From: an uncultured Hyphomicrobiales bacterium
GTDB lineage: Bacteria > Pseudomonadota > Alphaproteobacteria > Rhizobiales > Beijerinckiaceae
Assembly: GCA_903918155.1 (NCBI GenBank)
Contig: CAIXDD010000369.1
Location: 1 to 7,387 of the forward strand
Direction: 5' to 3'
DNA length: 7,387 nucleotides
This document shows positions 1-6,426 of the stretch, piece after piece. Each line of letters begins with the position of its first letter. The first letter of the stretch is position 1. Made by a program: the position numbers and the translations under genes. A model generated the notes under the pieces. The model had not been told where the DNA came from and did not search any database. It saw only the letters and a list, made by a program, of their open reading frames with translations.

Positions 1-683
1 ACGCCGAAGGCGCCGCCGCCCATATAGGCGCGATCGAGATAGAGTTTCAGGATCTCGCTTTTCGTCAGGCGGAACTCCAGCCACAAGGCGAGAAACGCCT
101 CGCGCACCTTGCGGTCGATGGTTCGCTCATTGGTGAGGAAGAGATTCTTGGCGAGCTGCTGGGTGATCGTGGAGCCGCCCTGCACGACGCCGGAGGCGCG
201 CGCATTCGCCGACAGCGCGCGCGCCGTGCCGATGGGGTCGATGCCCCAATGTTCGTAGAAGCGGCGATCCTCCGTCGCGAGCACCGCCTGCAGGACGAAA
301 TCGGGCAATTGCTCGAGCGGCACGGAATCATCATGCTTGATGCCGCGGTGGCCCGCCAGCTGCCCGTAGCGATCCAGAAAGGTGACCGCGAGATCCTGCT
401 TCTTCAGCCAGTCTTCCGACGTTTCGCGGAAAGCGAGCGTGGCGAGCGAGAGTATGAGCGCCGCCCCCGCAGCGCCCAGGGTCAGGCTCTCGCAGGCGAG
501 TTCGACTGCGAGCTTGCGCCCGCCGGTCACGTTGAAGCGATGCATGAAGGCGGAGAAATTCTCCCACGCCGCGCGGCCGCGCTGGCCGCTCTGGTAGAGG
601 AACGTGTCCACCGCGGCGTCGAAGCTGAGCAGCCAGCGTCGCGCGCGTCGGGCCAGGCTGGAGGTCTGAAAGTCTTCGAACAC
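1..683 (-). CDS. Penicillin-binding protein with GT51 glycosyltransferase domain (PBP1A-like), N-terminal part
   Basis: Peptidoglycan glycosyltransferase that polymerises lipid II at the periplasmic face of the inner membrane. Translation runs from a GTG at 683 off the left edge, giving about 227 residues with no stop. A charged cytoplasmic stretch of about 65 residues precedes a transmembrane segment (about residues 67-85, rich in L, A and G). The GT51 domain follows, with the signature ATEDRRFYEHWGID (catalytic Glu about 138), then GGSTITQQLAKNLFL, a KVREAFLALWLE stretch and ILKLYLDRAYMGGGAFGV. All hallmark motifs are intact. GTG is the only usable start after the in-frame stop at 714-716; the Shine-Dalgarno is poor (GGGG about 5 bases upstream). 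The missing C-terminus decides whether the protein is bifunctional (with transpeptidase) or monofunctional. The gene is divergent from the ycgN-like gene. The family call is firm; the exact paralogue is open. Confidence 0.93.
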   Translation of the reverse strand, partial: MFEDFQTSSLARRARRWLLSFDAAVDTFLYQSGQRGRAAWENFSAFMHRFNVTGGRKLAVELACESLTLGAAGAALILSLATLAFRETSEDWLKKQDLAVTFLDRYGQLAGHRGIKHDDSVPLEQLPDFVLQAVLATEDRRFYEHWGIDPIGTARALSANARASGVVQGGSTITQQLAKNLFLTNERTIDRKVREAFLALWLEFRLTKSEILKLYLDRAYMGGGAFG

Positions 684-713
684 GATGACGCCCCGATCCG
701 AGACTGTGTCACG

Positions 714-752
714 TTAGCACATCATTAACGCGCTTGACGACGTCTCCATCAA
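714..752 (-). promoter_or_regulatory. Candidate promoter of the penicillin-binding protein gene, with a CtrA-like motif
   Basis: Read on the minus strand, TTGATG (752-747) is followed after 17 bases by GTTAAT (729-724), a 4/6 and 4/6 match to the sigma-70 consensus. It would start transcription near 717, about 34 bases before the GTG start. A TTAA-N7-CTAA arrangement (728-714) overlaps the -10 and the predicted start. It differs by one base from the CtrA full-site consensus TTAA-N7-TTAA known from alphaproteobacteria. The promoter is inferred from spacing and position; CtrA binding is speculative. Confidence 0.4.
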
Positions 753-798
753 GCCTCATGCCGATCCGGCCTGTTCCAAAACGAAACGCGAAAGCCTG

Positions 799-1299
799 AT
801 GCCCGCTACCAAAAAGCCAGCCGCCGCCCAGCGTCCCTTCTGGCGTAAGCCTTTGGAGGACTTGACGCGCGCGCAATGGGAATCCCTGTGCGACGGCTGC
901 GGGCGCTGCTGTCTGCTCAAACTCGAGGACGAGGACACGGGCCGCATTTATTTCACGGACGTGACCTGCCGCCTGTTCGACGGTCAATCCTGCCGCTGCA
1001 AGGATTACCCCGGCCGCAAGGCCAAGGCGCCTGATTGCGTGAAGCTCACCCCCAAACGCGTGCGCGAAATCCCGTGGCTGCCGCCCACCTGCGCCTATCG
1101 GCTCGTGGCCGAAGGCAAGGATCTCTATCCCTGGCATCCGCTGGTGTCGGGCTCGCGCGAGAGCGTGCATGACGCGGGCATGTCGGTGCGCGGGCGCGCA
1201 GGTCCCAATGAAGACGAGATCGCGCTGCCCGACGTGCTCGACCGCATCGTGCGCTGGCCCGGCATGGCGCCGCGCGCGAAGAAGGCGGTCAAAAAATGA
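799..1299 (+). CDS. YcgN-like UPF0260 family cysteine-cluster protein
   Basis: A 166-residue cytosolic protein of the UPF0260/YcgN family, within the wider YkgJ-type CxxCxxCC group, which is thought to bind zinc or iron; no reaction is established. The cluster is Cys31-x2-Cys34-x2-Cys37-Cys38 in LCDGCGRCCLLKL. Further cysteines lie at 57, 65, 67, 80 and 98, and the conserved WLPPTCAYRL and LYPWHPLVSGS blocks follow. This agrees along its length with Escherichia coli YcgN (about 150 residues) as I recall it; the extra length is mostly a short basic N-terminal tail. The ATG at 799 sits just before the conserved FWR-LE start region; its Shine-Dalgarno is weak (GAAAG). It is divergent from the penicillin-binding protein gene, and its 3' end carries the terminator of the convergent regulator gene. 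Confidence 0.92.
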   Translation: MPATKKPAAAQRPFWRKPLEDLTRAQWESLCDGCGRCCLLKLEDEDTGRIYFTDVTCRLFDGQSCRCKDYPGRKAKAPDCVKLTPKRVREIPWLPPTCAYRLVAEGKDLYPWHPLVSGSRESVHDAGMSVRGRAGPNEDEIALPDVLDRIVRWPGMAPRAKKAVKK

Positions 1300-1312
1300 C
1301 GCGCCGCGCGTC
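1291..1312 (-). terminator. Intrinsic terminator of the Crp/Fnr regulator gene
   Basis: Read on the minus strand, a perfect 6-bp stem GACGCG/CGCGTC (1312-1307 with 1303-1298) and 3-base loop is followed, after one A, by TTTTTT (1296-1291). The hairpin begins 8 bases past the regulator's stop codon (1323-1321), the classic layout for Rho-independent termination. The T-tract and part of the stem are also the last codons and stop of the convergent ycgN-like gene. In the plus direction there is no T-tract, so it would act mainly on minus-strand transcripts. Confidence 0.75.
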
Positions 1313-1320
1313 CGGCCCAC

Positions 1321-2025
1321 TCACACGATGCGGTTGAGCCGCTCGATTTCCTGCGCGAGCTTGCGCGGATCGAGAATGGTGGCCTTGCGTCCGTCGATCT
1401 CCACGCCCACCGATTTGAGGCGCGCGAAGGAGCGCGACAGCGTTTCCTGTTTCAGGCCCAATGAAGCTGCGATCACGCCCTTGGTGTAGGGCAGGCGGGT
1501 CTCCACGGGGCCGCTCTCCTGCGCGCAGAGCGAGAGCAGGAAGCGCAACACGCGCTGATCGGCGGTCTGCGCCTTCAAGGCCTCGATCTCGTCCATCAGC
1601 GCCCAGATCTTCGCCGACGATTCCGACAGGATGGCGAGCGCCAGCTCCGGCGCGTCGCGCGCGGCCTGCGCCACCACATGGGCGGGCATGCGCACGATGC
1701 GCGTGGGGCCCGTGGCTTCCGCCGTCGTCGTGTGATTGTCGCCGAGCACGGCCACCGATTCCGCGATGGTCTCGCCGCGCCCGAAAATATGGATCAGCGT
1801 CTCCTCGCCATTGGCGGCCGTGCGCGAGAGTTTCACATAGCCCTCGAGCACGACGATGACCCATTGCGCCTTCTCGCCCTGGCGCACGATGGTCTCGCCC
1901 TTCACGTAGCGATCGAACCGCACGGACTCGGCGAGCCGCGCGAAGGTTGCGTCCGACACCGCCTTGAACAGCGGCAGCGAGCGCAGCACCGTCATATCCT
2001 TGGCCTGGGGTGTCACTCGATCCAT
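1321..2025 (-). CDS. Crp/Fnr superfamily transcriptional regulator, lacking an Fe-S cysteine cluster
   Basis: A 234-residue DNA-binding regulator. Residues about 15-125 form a cyclic-nucleotide-binding-type beta barrel (KGETIVRQGE, LEGYVKLSR, GRGETIAES). About 130-160 form the long dimerisation helix, and about 175-220 a Crp-type winged helix-turn-helix whose recognition helix is KQETLSRSFARLK. The only cysteine is Cys167, so the FNR-type [4Fe-4S] cluster is absent. The cAMP contacts of E. coli CRP are not clearly present either. This pattern resembles the DNR-like branch (NO or redox sensing through haem) or an uncharacterised alphaproteobacterial Crp branch; the ligand cannot be told. The ATG at 2025 has GGAG only one base away. 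An alternative ATG at 1995 (Met11) follows AAGGAT with similarly poor spacing. The gene lies 60 bases downstream of the isomerase gene with no terminator between, so co-transcription is possible. Confidence 0.9.
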   Translation of the reverse strand: MDRVTPQAKDMTVLRSLPLFKAVSDATFARLAESVRFDRYVKGETIVRQGEKAQWVIVVLEGYVKLSRTAANGEETLIHIFGRGETIAESVAVLGDNHTTTAEATGPTRIVRMPAHVVAQAARDAPELALAILSESSAKIWALMDEIEALKAQTADQRVLRFLLSLCAQESGPVETRLPYTKGVIAASLGLKQETLSRSFARLKSVGVEIDGRKATILDPRKLAQEIERLNRIV

Positions 2026-2085
2026 GCTCCGTCCCGCACCGCCGGGCTCGCGATCACGCTTCGCACGGGAAATGTATCGGCGGAC

Positions 2086-2898
2086 TTATCCTTTGCGGCG
2101 CGACAACAGCGCGCGCGTCGCGTCATAGGCCAGACGCGCGCGCTCCGCAGCGGGAAGATGCGCATGGCGCGCCGAGGGCGCCTCCACGCTCACGTCCGCG
2201 TCGGGGCCTAGCGCGTCGAGCAATTCGTCGAGCCAGAGCGAACCTTCGCCCGGCAGAAGGCGCGCCGTGCGCGATTCCTTGCGCAGCTCGTCTTCGCTGC
2301 GCGAGCCGGGGCGGGGCGCAGGCGGGGCGTCGCACAGATGCACGAGCGGAACCATGCCGGCGGCGTGTTTGGCGATATCGTCGGGGCCGCCGCCCGAGCG
2401 CGACAGATGCAGCGCGTCCACCAGCGCGGCGGCGTTGGGCCGCTCCGCCATGCGCACGATCTGCGCCGCCTCCGCGAGCGTGCGGCAGGCCGAATAGGGA
2501 TTGAACTCGATGAGCGCCCGCAGGCCGCATGTTTCGGCGAGGTCGCACAGCGCGCGGAAGGTTTCGAGCCGGCGCGCGGCGTCGTCGTCCTCCACCGGGC
2601 ACACGAGATAACGCGCGCCGATGCGATGGCTGAAGGCGAGCACGGGGGCCAGCGCCTCCACGTCCATGCCCGCGCGCAAGGGGAAGACGCCGATCTCCAG
2701 CACGCCGAGACCCGTGCGCGTGAGCGCGTCGGTCAGCGCGGCCTCACTCTCGGACAGGCCCACGATCTTCTGGTCGCTCGGCAGGAGCGGCTGCAGGCGC
2801 AGGCCCGCATGGTCGAACCCGCCCGCATGGGCGGCGTCGACCTGGCCGATGGGGCCGGCGTCGAGAATGGTGAGGGCTGCGAGCGAGAGAACGCCCAT
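2086..2898 (-). CDS. Sugar phosphate isomerase/epimerase-like TIM-barrel protein
   Basis: A 270-residue soluble protein of the xylose-isomerase-like/AP endonuclease family 2 superfamily (PF01261 type). The divalent-metal ligands of the fold can be placed: Glu131 in LIEFNPYS, Asp161 in LVDALHLSRSGG (with His164), His187 in LVHLCDAP, and Glu239 in VSVEAPS. A GEGSLWLDELLDAL stretch precedes the last strand, as is usual in the family. Length is normal. The intact ligand set suggests an active enzyme acting on a sugar, sugar acid or cyclitol; the substrate cannot be assigned from sequence, and no catabolic neighbours help. The ATG at 2898 has a GGAA-type Shine-Dalgarno about 6 bases upstream. The gene is divergent from the phage-type operon. 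Confidence 0.85.
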   Translation of the reverse strand: MGVLSLAALTILDAGPIGQVDAAHAGGFDHAGLRLQPLLPSDQKIVGLSESEAALTDALTRTGLGVLEIGVFPLRAGMDVEALAPVLAFSHRIGARYLVCPVEDDDAARRLETFRALCDLAETCGLRALIEFNPYSACRTLAEAAQIVRMAERPNAAALVDALHLSRSGGGPDDIAKHAAGMVPLVHLCDAPPAPRPGSRSEDELRKESRTARLLPGEGSLWLDELLDALGPDADVSVEAPSARHAHLPAAERARLAYDATRALLSRRKG

Positions 2899-2948
2899 GT
2901 CGGGTTCCGTGTCCTGCGAATGTCGCTTCAGCTTTACAACGAAACGCC

Positions 2949-3016
2949 GGGCGGGGGAAATGCCGGGACCTGCGGGGGCGGGGAAAGGGGAAAGGGCGGG
3001 GTGCGCGGGGTGAGGG
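2949..3016 (+). other. Dense G-run array, candidate G-quadruplex region
   Basis: The plus strand has ten runs of three to five G in 68 bases (for example 2974-2978, 2980-2983, 2987-2990, 2994-2996, 2998-3001, 3007-3010, 3014-3016), many separated by only one to five bases. The core 2974-3001 fits the G3+N1-7 quadruplex pattern. It sits between the divergent isomerase and phage-type genes, upstream of the presumed phage-operon promoter. The pattern is seen directly; folding and any function are inference. Confidence 0.6.
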
Positions 3017-3029
3017 CGCGGGCGCGCGG

Positions 3030-3055
3030 ATAAAATTCCGATACTAAGATTTTAT
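3030..3055. repeat. 7-bp AT-rich inverted repeat upstream of the phage-type operon
   Basis: ATAAAAT (3030-3036) and ATTTTAT (3049-3055) form a perfect inverted repeat with a 12-base spacer, inside the one AT-rich island of an otherwise very GC-rich intergenic region. Its centre (about 3042) is about 51 bases before the start site predicted from the adjacent TTGACA promoter, where an activator or UP-element contact would fall. It could be an operator for a dimeric regulator; the protein is unknown. Confidence 0.45.
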
Positions 3056-3058
3056 TCC

Positions 3059-3087
3059 TTGACACCGGCGCGCTGCTCGGGTAGGTT
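3059..3087 (+). promoter_or_regulatory. Candidate sigma-70-type promoter of the GTA-like operon
   Basis: A perfect -35 TTGACA (3059-3064), a 17-base spacer and a poor -10 TAGGTT (3082-3087, 3/6). Transcription would begin near 3094, giving a leader of about 75 bases to the chosen first ATG at 3169. A strong -35 with a weak -10 is common in promoters that need an activator. The AT-rich inverted repeat ends four bases upstream. Confidence 0.5.
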
Positions 3088-3168
3088 CAGCCCATGCTCC
3101 AGAAATGGGCGCAGGGGAGACTTCCCTTCGGCGCCCTCGCCGATCCGTCCCGGCAGCGAAAGCCCCCC

Positions 3169-3741
3169 ATGTCGAAACCACCCTCCCGCGCGGCGATTGC
3201 CGACGCGCGCAAACGCTATGACGCGGGCGAGCCGGTCGCCGACATCGCCGCCGCGCTGGGCCTGAGCGTCGCCGCCTTCCGGCGCCTGCGCGCCGACCTC
3301 GGATGGCCCGCGCGGACCAATCCCGCGCGCCGCGCCTCCAGGACGCCGCGATCCAAACAGGCTGAACACGCCGCATATGTCGCGCCATCGACGCCGCAAG
3401 AAACGCGACAAGAAACGCGCCCAGAGCCGCGCCACCCCGCCGTCGATCTCGACGCCTTGCGCGCGCGGCTGGAGCGCGCGTTGCAAACCGAACTCGCAGC
3501 CGTGGAGCGCCGCCTCACCAGCGCCGATCCCGCAGAGCCGGGCGAGCGCAACGCGCGCGCGCTGGCCAGCCTTGTGAAGACTTTCGCGGAATTGCGCCGC
3601 CTCGCCGCGCCCGCGCGCGCCAAAGCCGGAGCCGAACATGACAGGCCAGCCGACGCGCGCGCAGACCGCGACCTCCCGGCCCTGCGCGCCGAGCTTGCGC
3701 GACGGATTGAGCGTCTTGCTGGCGAAGGGCGCAGCGGATGA
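3169..3741 (+). CDS. Probable small terminase-like protein (GTA g1 position) with N-terminal HTH
   Basis: A 190-residue protein directly before the large terminase gene, where GTA clusters and tailed phages encode the DNA-recognition subunit of the packaging motor. Residues about 8-46 look like a helix-turn-helix (RKRYDAGEPVADIAAALGLS followed by AAFRRLRADLGW). About 50-92 is a basic, Pro/Arg/Gln-rich linker with a tandem QETR. About 93-116 and 128-146 are helical, charged segments suited to oligomerisation, and the last 25 residues are again helical. An upstream in-frame ATG at 3094 coincides with the predicted transcription start and has no good ribosome site. The ATG at 3169 follows GCGAAAG and begins the conserved-looking part, so it is preferred. 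The 3' end overlaps the large terminase gene by 104 bases. Role is inferred from position and architecture, not from a recognised family signature. Confidence 0.65.
   Translation: MSKPPSRAAIADARKRYDAGEPVADIAAALGLSVAAFRRLRADLGWPARTNPARRASRTPRSKQAEHAAYVAPSTPQETRQETRPEPRHPAVDLDALRARLERALQTELAAVERRLTSADPAEPGERNARALASLVKTFAELRRLAAPARAKAGAEHDRPADARADRDLPALRAELARRIERLAGEGRSG
3397..3420 (+). repeat. 12-bp tandem duplication in the small-terminase linker
   Basis: CAAGAAACGCGA is followed immediately by CAAGAAACGCGC (11 of 12 identical), in frame, encoding QETR-QETR at residues 77-84. It lies in the low-complexity linker between the HTH and the coiled-coil part, so copy number could vary between strains without disturbing the domains. 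Confidence 0.7.
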
Positions 3742-5026
3742 ATTCATCGCCGCGCTGAGCGCGGGCGAGATCGCCGCAGTGCTGGACGATTGGTCGATGC
3801 AGGCGCGCGCGGACCAATGGCCGCCGGAGGGCGCGGCCGACGGCGCGCCCTGGTTCATCTGGCTGGTTTTGGGCGGACGCGGCGCCGGCAAGACGCGCAC
3901 GGGCGCCCAATGGGTGCGCGGCCTGGCGCTCGGCGAGCCGGGCTTCGCCAACAGGCCGGTGGGGCGCATCGCGCTTGTGGGCGAGACGGCGGCCGACGTG
4001 CGCGACGTGATGATCGAGGGCGTGTCGGGCATTCTCGCGGCCCATGGACGCGACGAGCGCCCGCTGTGGGAGCCCTCGCGCCGGCGGCTCGAATGGCCCA
4101 ATGGCGCCATCGCGCAGGTTTTTTCGGCGGAAGATCCCGAAAGCCTGCGCGGCCCGCAATTCGAATGCGCCTGGCTCGATGAATTCGCGAAATGGAAGCG
4201 CGCGCAGGAGGTCTTCGACATGCTGCAATTCGGCCTGCGGCTGGGCGAGCGTCCGCGCCAGCTGATCACCACCACGCCGCGCCCCTCGGCCCTGCTCGCG
4301 CGCCTGATGGAGGATCGACGCACCGCGCTCACCCGCGCCTCCACCTACGCCAACGCAGCCCATCTCGCGCCCGCCTTCATCGAGACCATCGTGGGCCGCT
4401 ACGCCGGCACGCGGCTCGGCCGGCAGGAGCTGGAAGGCGAGATCGTGGAGGAGGGCGGGGACGCGCTGTGGACGCGCGCGATGATCGAGGCTGCGCGCGC
4501 GCCCAAGGCGCCGCCGCTGCGCCGCATCGTCGTGGCGGTCGATCCGCCCGCCTCGTCCTCCGGCCGCGCCGACAAATGCGGTCTCGTGGCCGCCGGCCTC
4601 GACCATGATGGTTATCTCTACGTGCTGGAGGACGCCTCGCTGCCCTCCGCGCGGCCCGCCAAATGGGCGCGCGCCGCCGCCGCCTGCGCGCGTCGCCATG
4701 AGGCCGATTGCATCGTGGCGGAAGTGAACCAGGGCGGCGAAATGGTCGCCGCCGTCATCGCGGAGGCCGACGCCGGCCTCGTGGTGAAACAGGTGCGCGC
4801 CACGCGCGGCAAATATCTGCGCGCCGCCCCGGTCGCCCAATTGTACGAACAAGGACGCGTGCGCCATGTCGGCGCCTTCCCCGCGCTGGAGGATGAGATG
4901 TGCGCGTTCGGCCCCGACGGATTGCCCGGACGCCGCAGCCCCGACCGGCTCGACGCGCTCGTCTGGGCGATCACCGCCCTCGCGCTCGCCCGCCGCGCGC
5001 CCGAGCCCCACGTGCGTCGCGTCTAG
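3638..5026 (+). CDS. Phage/GTA terminase large subunit
   Basis: The 462-residue packaging ATPase and nuclease that threads DNA through the portal. Walker A is GGRGAGKT (79-86), Walker B is CAWLDEF (Asp181-Glu182), and the coupling motif is LITTTPRPS (209-217). The C-terminal RNase H-like nuclease has Asp302 in VVAVDPPAS, Glu362 in IVAEVNQGG, and Asp436/Asp439 in SPDRLDALVWA, so ATPase and nuclease residues are complete. The W-LVLGGRGAGKTR-GA-WVR context is typical of the alphaproteobacterial GTA g2 branch. The ATG at 3638 has GGAG six bases upstream (3628-3631), although it lies 104 bases inside the preceding gene. In-frame TTG codons at 3707 and 3716 are possible later starts but lack a ribosome site. 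The portal gene follows after 43 bases. Confidence 0.96.
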   Translation: MTGQPTRAQTATSRPCAPSLRDGLSVLLAKGAADEFIAALSAGEIAAVLDDWSMQARADQWPPEGAADGAPWFIWLVLGGRGAGKTRTGAQWVRGLALGEPGFANRPVGRIALVGETAADVRDVMIEGVSGILAAHGRDERPLWEPSRRRLEWPNGAIAQVFSAEDPESLRGPQFECAWLDEFAKWKRAQEVFDMLQFGLRLGERPRQLITTTPRPSALLARLMEDRRTALTRASTYANAAHLAPAFIETIVGRYAGTRLGRQELEGEIVEEGGDALWTRAMIEAARAPKAPPLRRIVVAVDPPASSSGRADKCGLVAAGLDHDGYLYVLEDASLPSARPAKWARAAAACARRHEADCIVAEVNQGGEMVAAVIAEADAGLVVKQVRATRGKYLRAAPVAQLYEQGRVRHVGAFPALEDEMCAFGPDGLPGRRSPDRLDALVWAITALALARRAPEPHVRRV

Positions 5027-5069
5027 CGCCGCCCGTCCCCTTCGCTTTCCTCGCAGACTGGATTTTCCC

Positions 5070-6344
5070 ATGGCCTCCTTTCTCGCGCGTCTTCTGGGCG
5101 CGCAAACGCGCATGCCTGCGCCATCGGCGGATACGAAAGCGGCGCGCGGCGCGCTGTTCGCGCTTCATGCGCTGGGCCAGCCGCGCTGGACGCTACGCAG
5201 CGGCGCGGAGCTGATCCGCGAAGGCTATGAGCGCAACGCCGTCGTCTATCGTTGCGTGCGCATGATCGCGGAGAACGCTGCCTCGATTCCCTGGCTCGTC
5301 TATGCGCGCGGCGAGGAGGCGCCCGACCATCCGCTCACGCGCCTTCTCGCGCGGCCCAACGCCAGCGAGGCCTGCCCGGTCTTTCTGGAGGGCCTGTTCA
5401 CGGATCTCATGCTCTTCGGCGATTCCTACGTGCAGGCGGCCAGTCTCGAGGGCGCGGCGCGCGCGCTCTATCGCCTGCGGCCCGATCGCATGAGCGTGAT
5501 CGCCGCAAGCAACGGCTGGCCGCGCGCCTATGAATATCGCGTAGGCGCTGACGTCATGCGCTATTCGATGGAGGAGGGCGGGCAGACGCCGATCCTGCAT
5601 CTGCGCTGTTTTCATCCGCTCGACGATCATTACGGCTTCGCGCCGCTCGCCGCCGCGCAAACCCCGCTCGACGTGCATAACGCCGCCGACGCGTGGAGCA
5701 AGGCGCTGCTCGACAATTCCGCGCGGCCGTCCGGCGCGCTCGTCTACGCAGGCTCCGCCGGCGCGCTCACCGAAGACCAGTTCGAACGGTTGAAGACGGA
5801 GCTGGATGAAAATTTCTCTGGCGCGCGCAACGCCGGCCGCCCGCTGCTGCTGGTAGGCGGCCTCGACTGGAAACCGCTGTCGCTCTCGCCGAAAGACATG
5901 GATTTCGCCCGCGCCAAACACGATTCGGCGCGCGAAATCGCGCTCGCCTTCGGCGTGCCGCCGCTTCTCCTCGGCCTGCCCGGCGACAACACCCACGCCA
6001 ATTTTCAGGAGGCCAACCGCGCCTTCTGGCGCCAGACGATCATTCCGCTCGTGAAGCGCACGCAAAAAAGTTTTGAGGCCTGGCTCGCCGAGAGTTTCCC
6101 CGGCGCGCGGATCGAATCCGACCTCGACGGGCTGGACGCGCTCGCGAGCGAACGCGAGACGGAATGGCGGCGCCTTGGCGCCGCGAGTTTCCTCAGCGAC
6201 GACGAAAAGCGCGCCGCGCTCGGCTATGGCGCGCGCGACGGACAGGGCGAGCGGGCGCAAACCGGCGCCGCGCCGGCTGACGCGGGCGAGGGAGGGGCGC
6301 TTATAACGTCAGCCGCGATTTCGGACGTTCGTGCGGCGGAATGA
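5070..6344 (+). CDS. HK97-family phage/GTA portal protein
   Basis: The 424-residue portal subunit (GTA g3 position), which forms the dodecameric ring at the capsid vertex through which the terminase packages DNA. Family hallmarks are the N-terminal NAVVYRCVRMIAENAASIPW block, FLEGLFTDLMLFGDSYVQ, the YRLRPDRM stretch, HLRCFHPLDDHYGFAPLAAA, the stem-region SARPSGAL, and LAFGVPPLLLGLPGDNTHANFQEANRAFWRQTIIPL near residue 320. Length is normal for the family. The reading frame stays open upstream to 4866, but that part overlaps the terminase gene in another frame and is Ser/Pro/Arg shadow. The ATG at 5070 begins MASFLARLLG, typical of portals, with a weak TGGA ribosome site. The last 40 or so residues are Gly/Ala-rich and probably disordered. 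Confidence 0.95.
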   Translation: MASFLARLLGAQTRMPAPSADTKAARGALFALHALGQPRWTLRSGAELIREGYERNAVVYRCVRMIAENAASIPWLVYARGEEAPDHPLTRLLARPNASEACPVFLEGLFTDLMLFGDSYVQAASLEGAARALYRLRPDRMSVIAASNGWPRAYEYRVGADVMRYSMEEGGQTPILHLRCFHPLDDHYGFAPLAAAQTPLDVHNAADAWSKALLDNSARPSGALVYAGSAGALTEDQFERLKTELDENFSGARNAGRPLLLVGGLDWKPLSLSPKDMDFARAKHDSAREIALAFGVPPLLLGLPGDNTHANFQEANRAFWRQTIIPLVKRTQKSFEAWLAESFPGARIESDLDGLDALASERETEWRRLGAASFLSDDEKRAALGYGARDGQGERAQTGAAPADAGEGGALITSAAISDVRAAE

Positions 6345-6426
6345 AGCCGGCCTGCGCGACATTGAGGCGACGCGGACCGCGGAAGGCGCGAAGGGCGACG
6401 ACGCAGAAGAAACCGCAGGAGAGGCC

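Noticed and set aside
249..728. Plus-strand 159-residue frame over the penicillin-binding protein gene
   Set aside because: The minus strand in this stretch encodes intact GT51 motifs, which settles the strand.
734..762. TTGACG as a -35 for the ycgN-like gene
   Set aside because: No acceptable -10 hexamer at 16-18 bases downstream, so not listed as a promoter.
709..1320. 203-residue minus-strand open frame opposite the ycgN-like gene
   Set aside because: Shadow of a gene with a clear cysteine-cluster signature; it would also run through the regulator's terminator.
2026..2085. FNR/DNR-type box (TTGAT-N4-ATCAA) in front of the Crp/Fnr gene as autoregulation
   Set aside because: Only a single GTGATCGCGA-like half is visible; no second arm and no clear promoter.
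3094..3168. Upstream ATG at 3094 adding 25 residues to the small-terminase candidate
   Set aside because: No good ribosome site, coincides with the predicted transcription start, and the added residues look like non-coding translation. The ATG at 3169 is better, though a leaderless message cannot be excluded.
3515..5113. 532-residue minus-strand open frame, and a 430-residue one at 3052-4344, antisense to the terminase genes
   Set aside because: Their translations are Arg/Gly/Ala-rich with no family motifs, and the opposite strand carries full terminase signatures. Long antisense frames are expected at this GC content.
5193..6260. 355-residue minus-strand open frame antisense to the portal gene
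   Set aside because: No recognisable motif, and the plus strand carries the complete portal protein; a codon-bias shadow.
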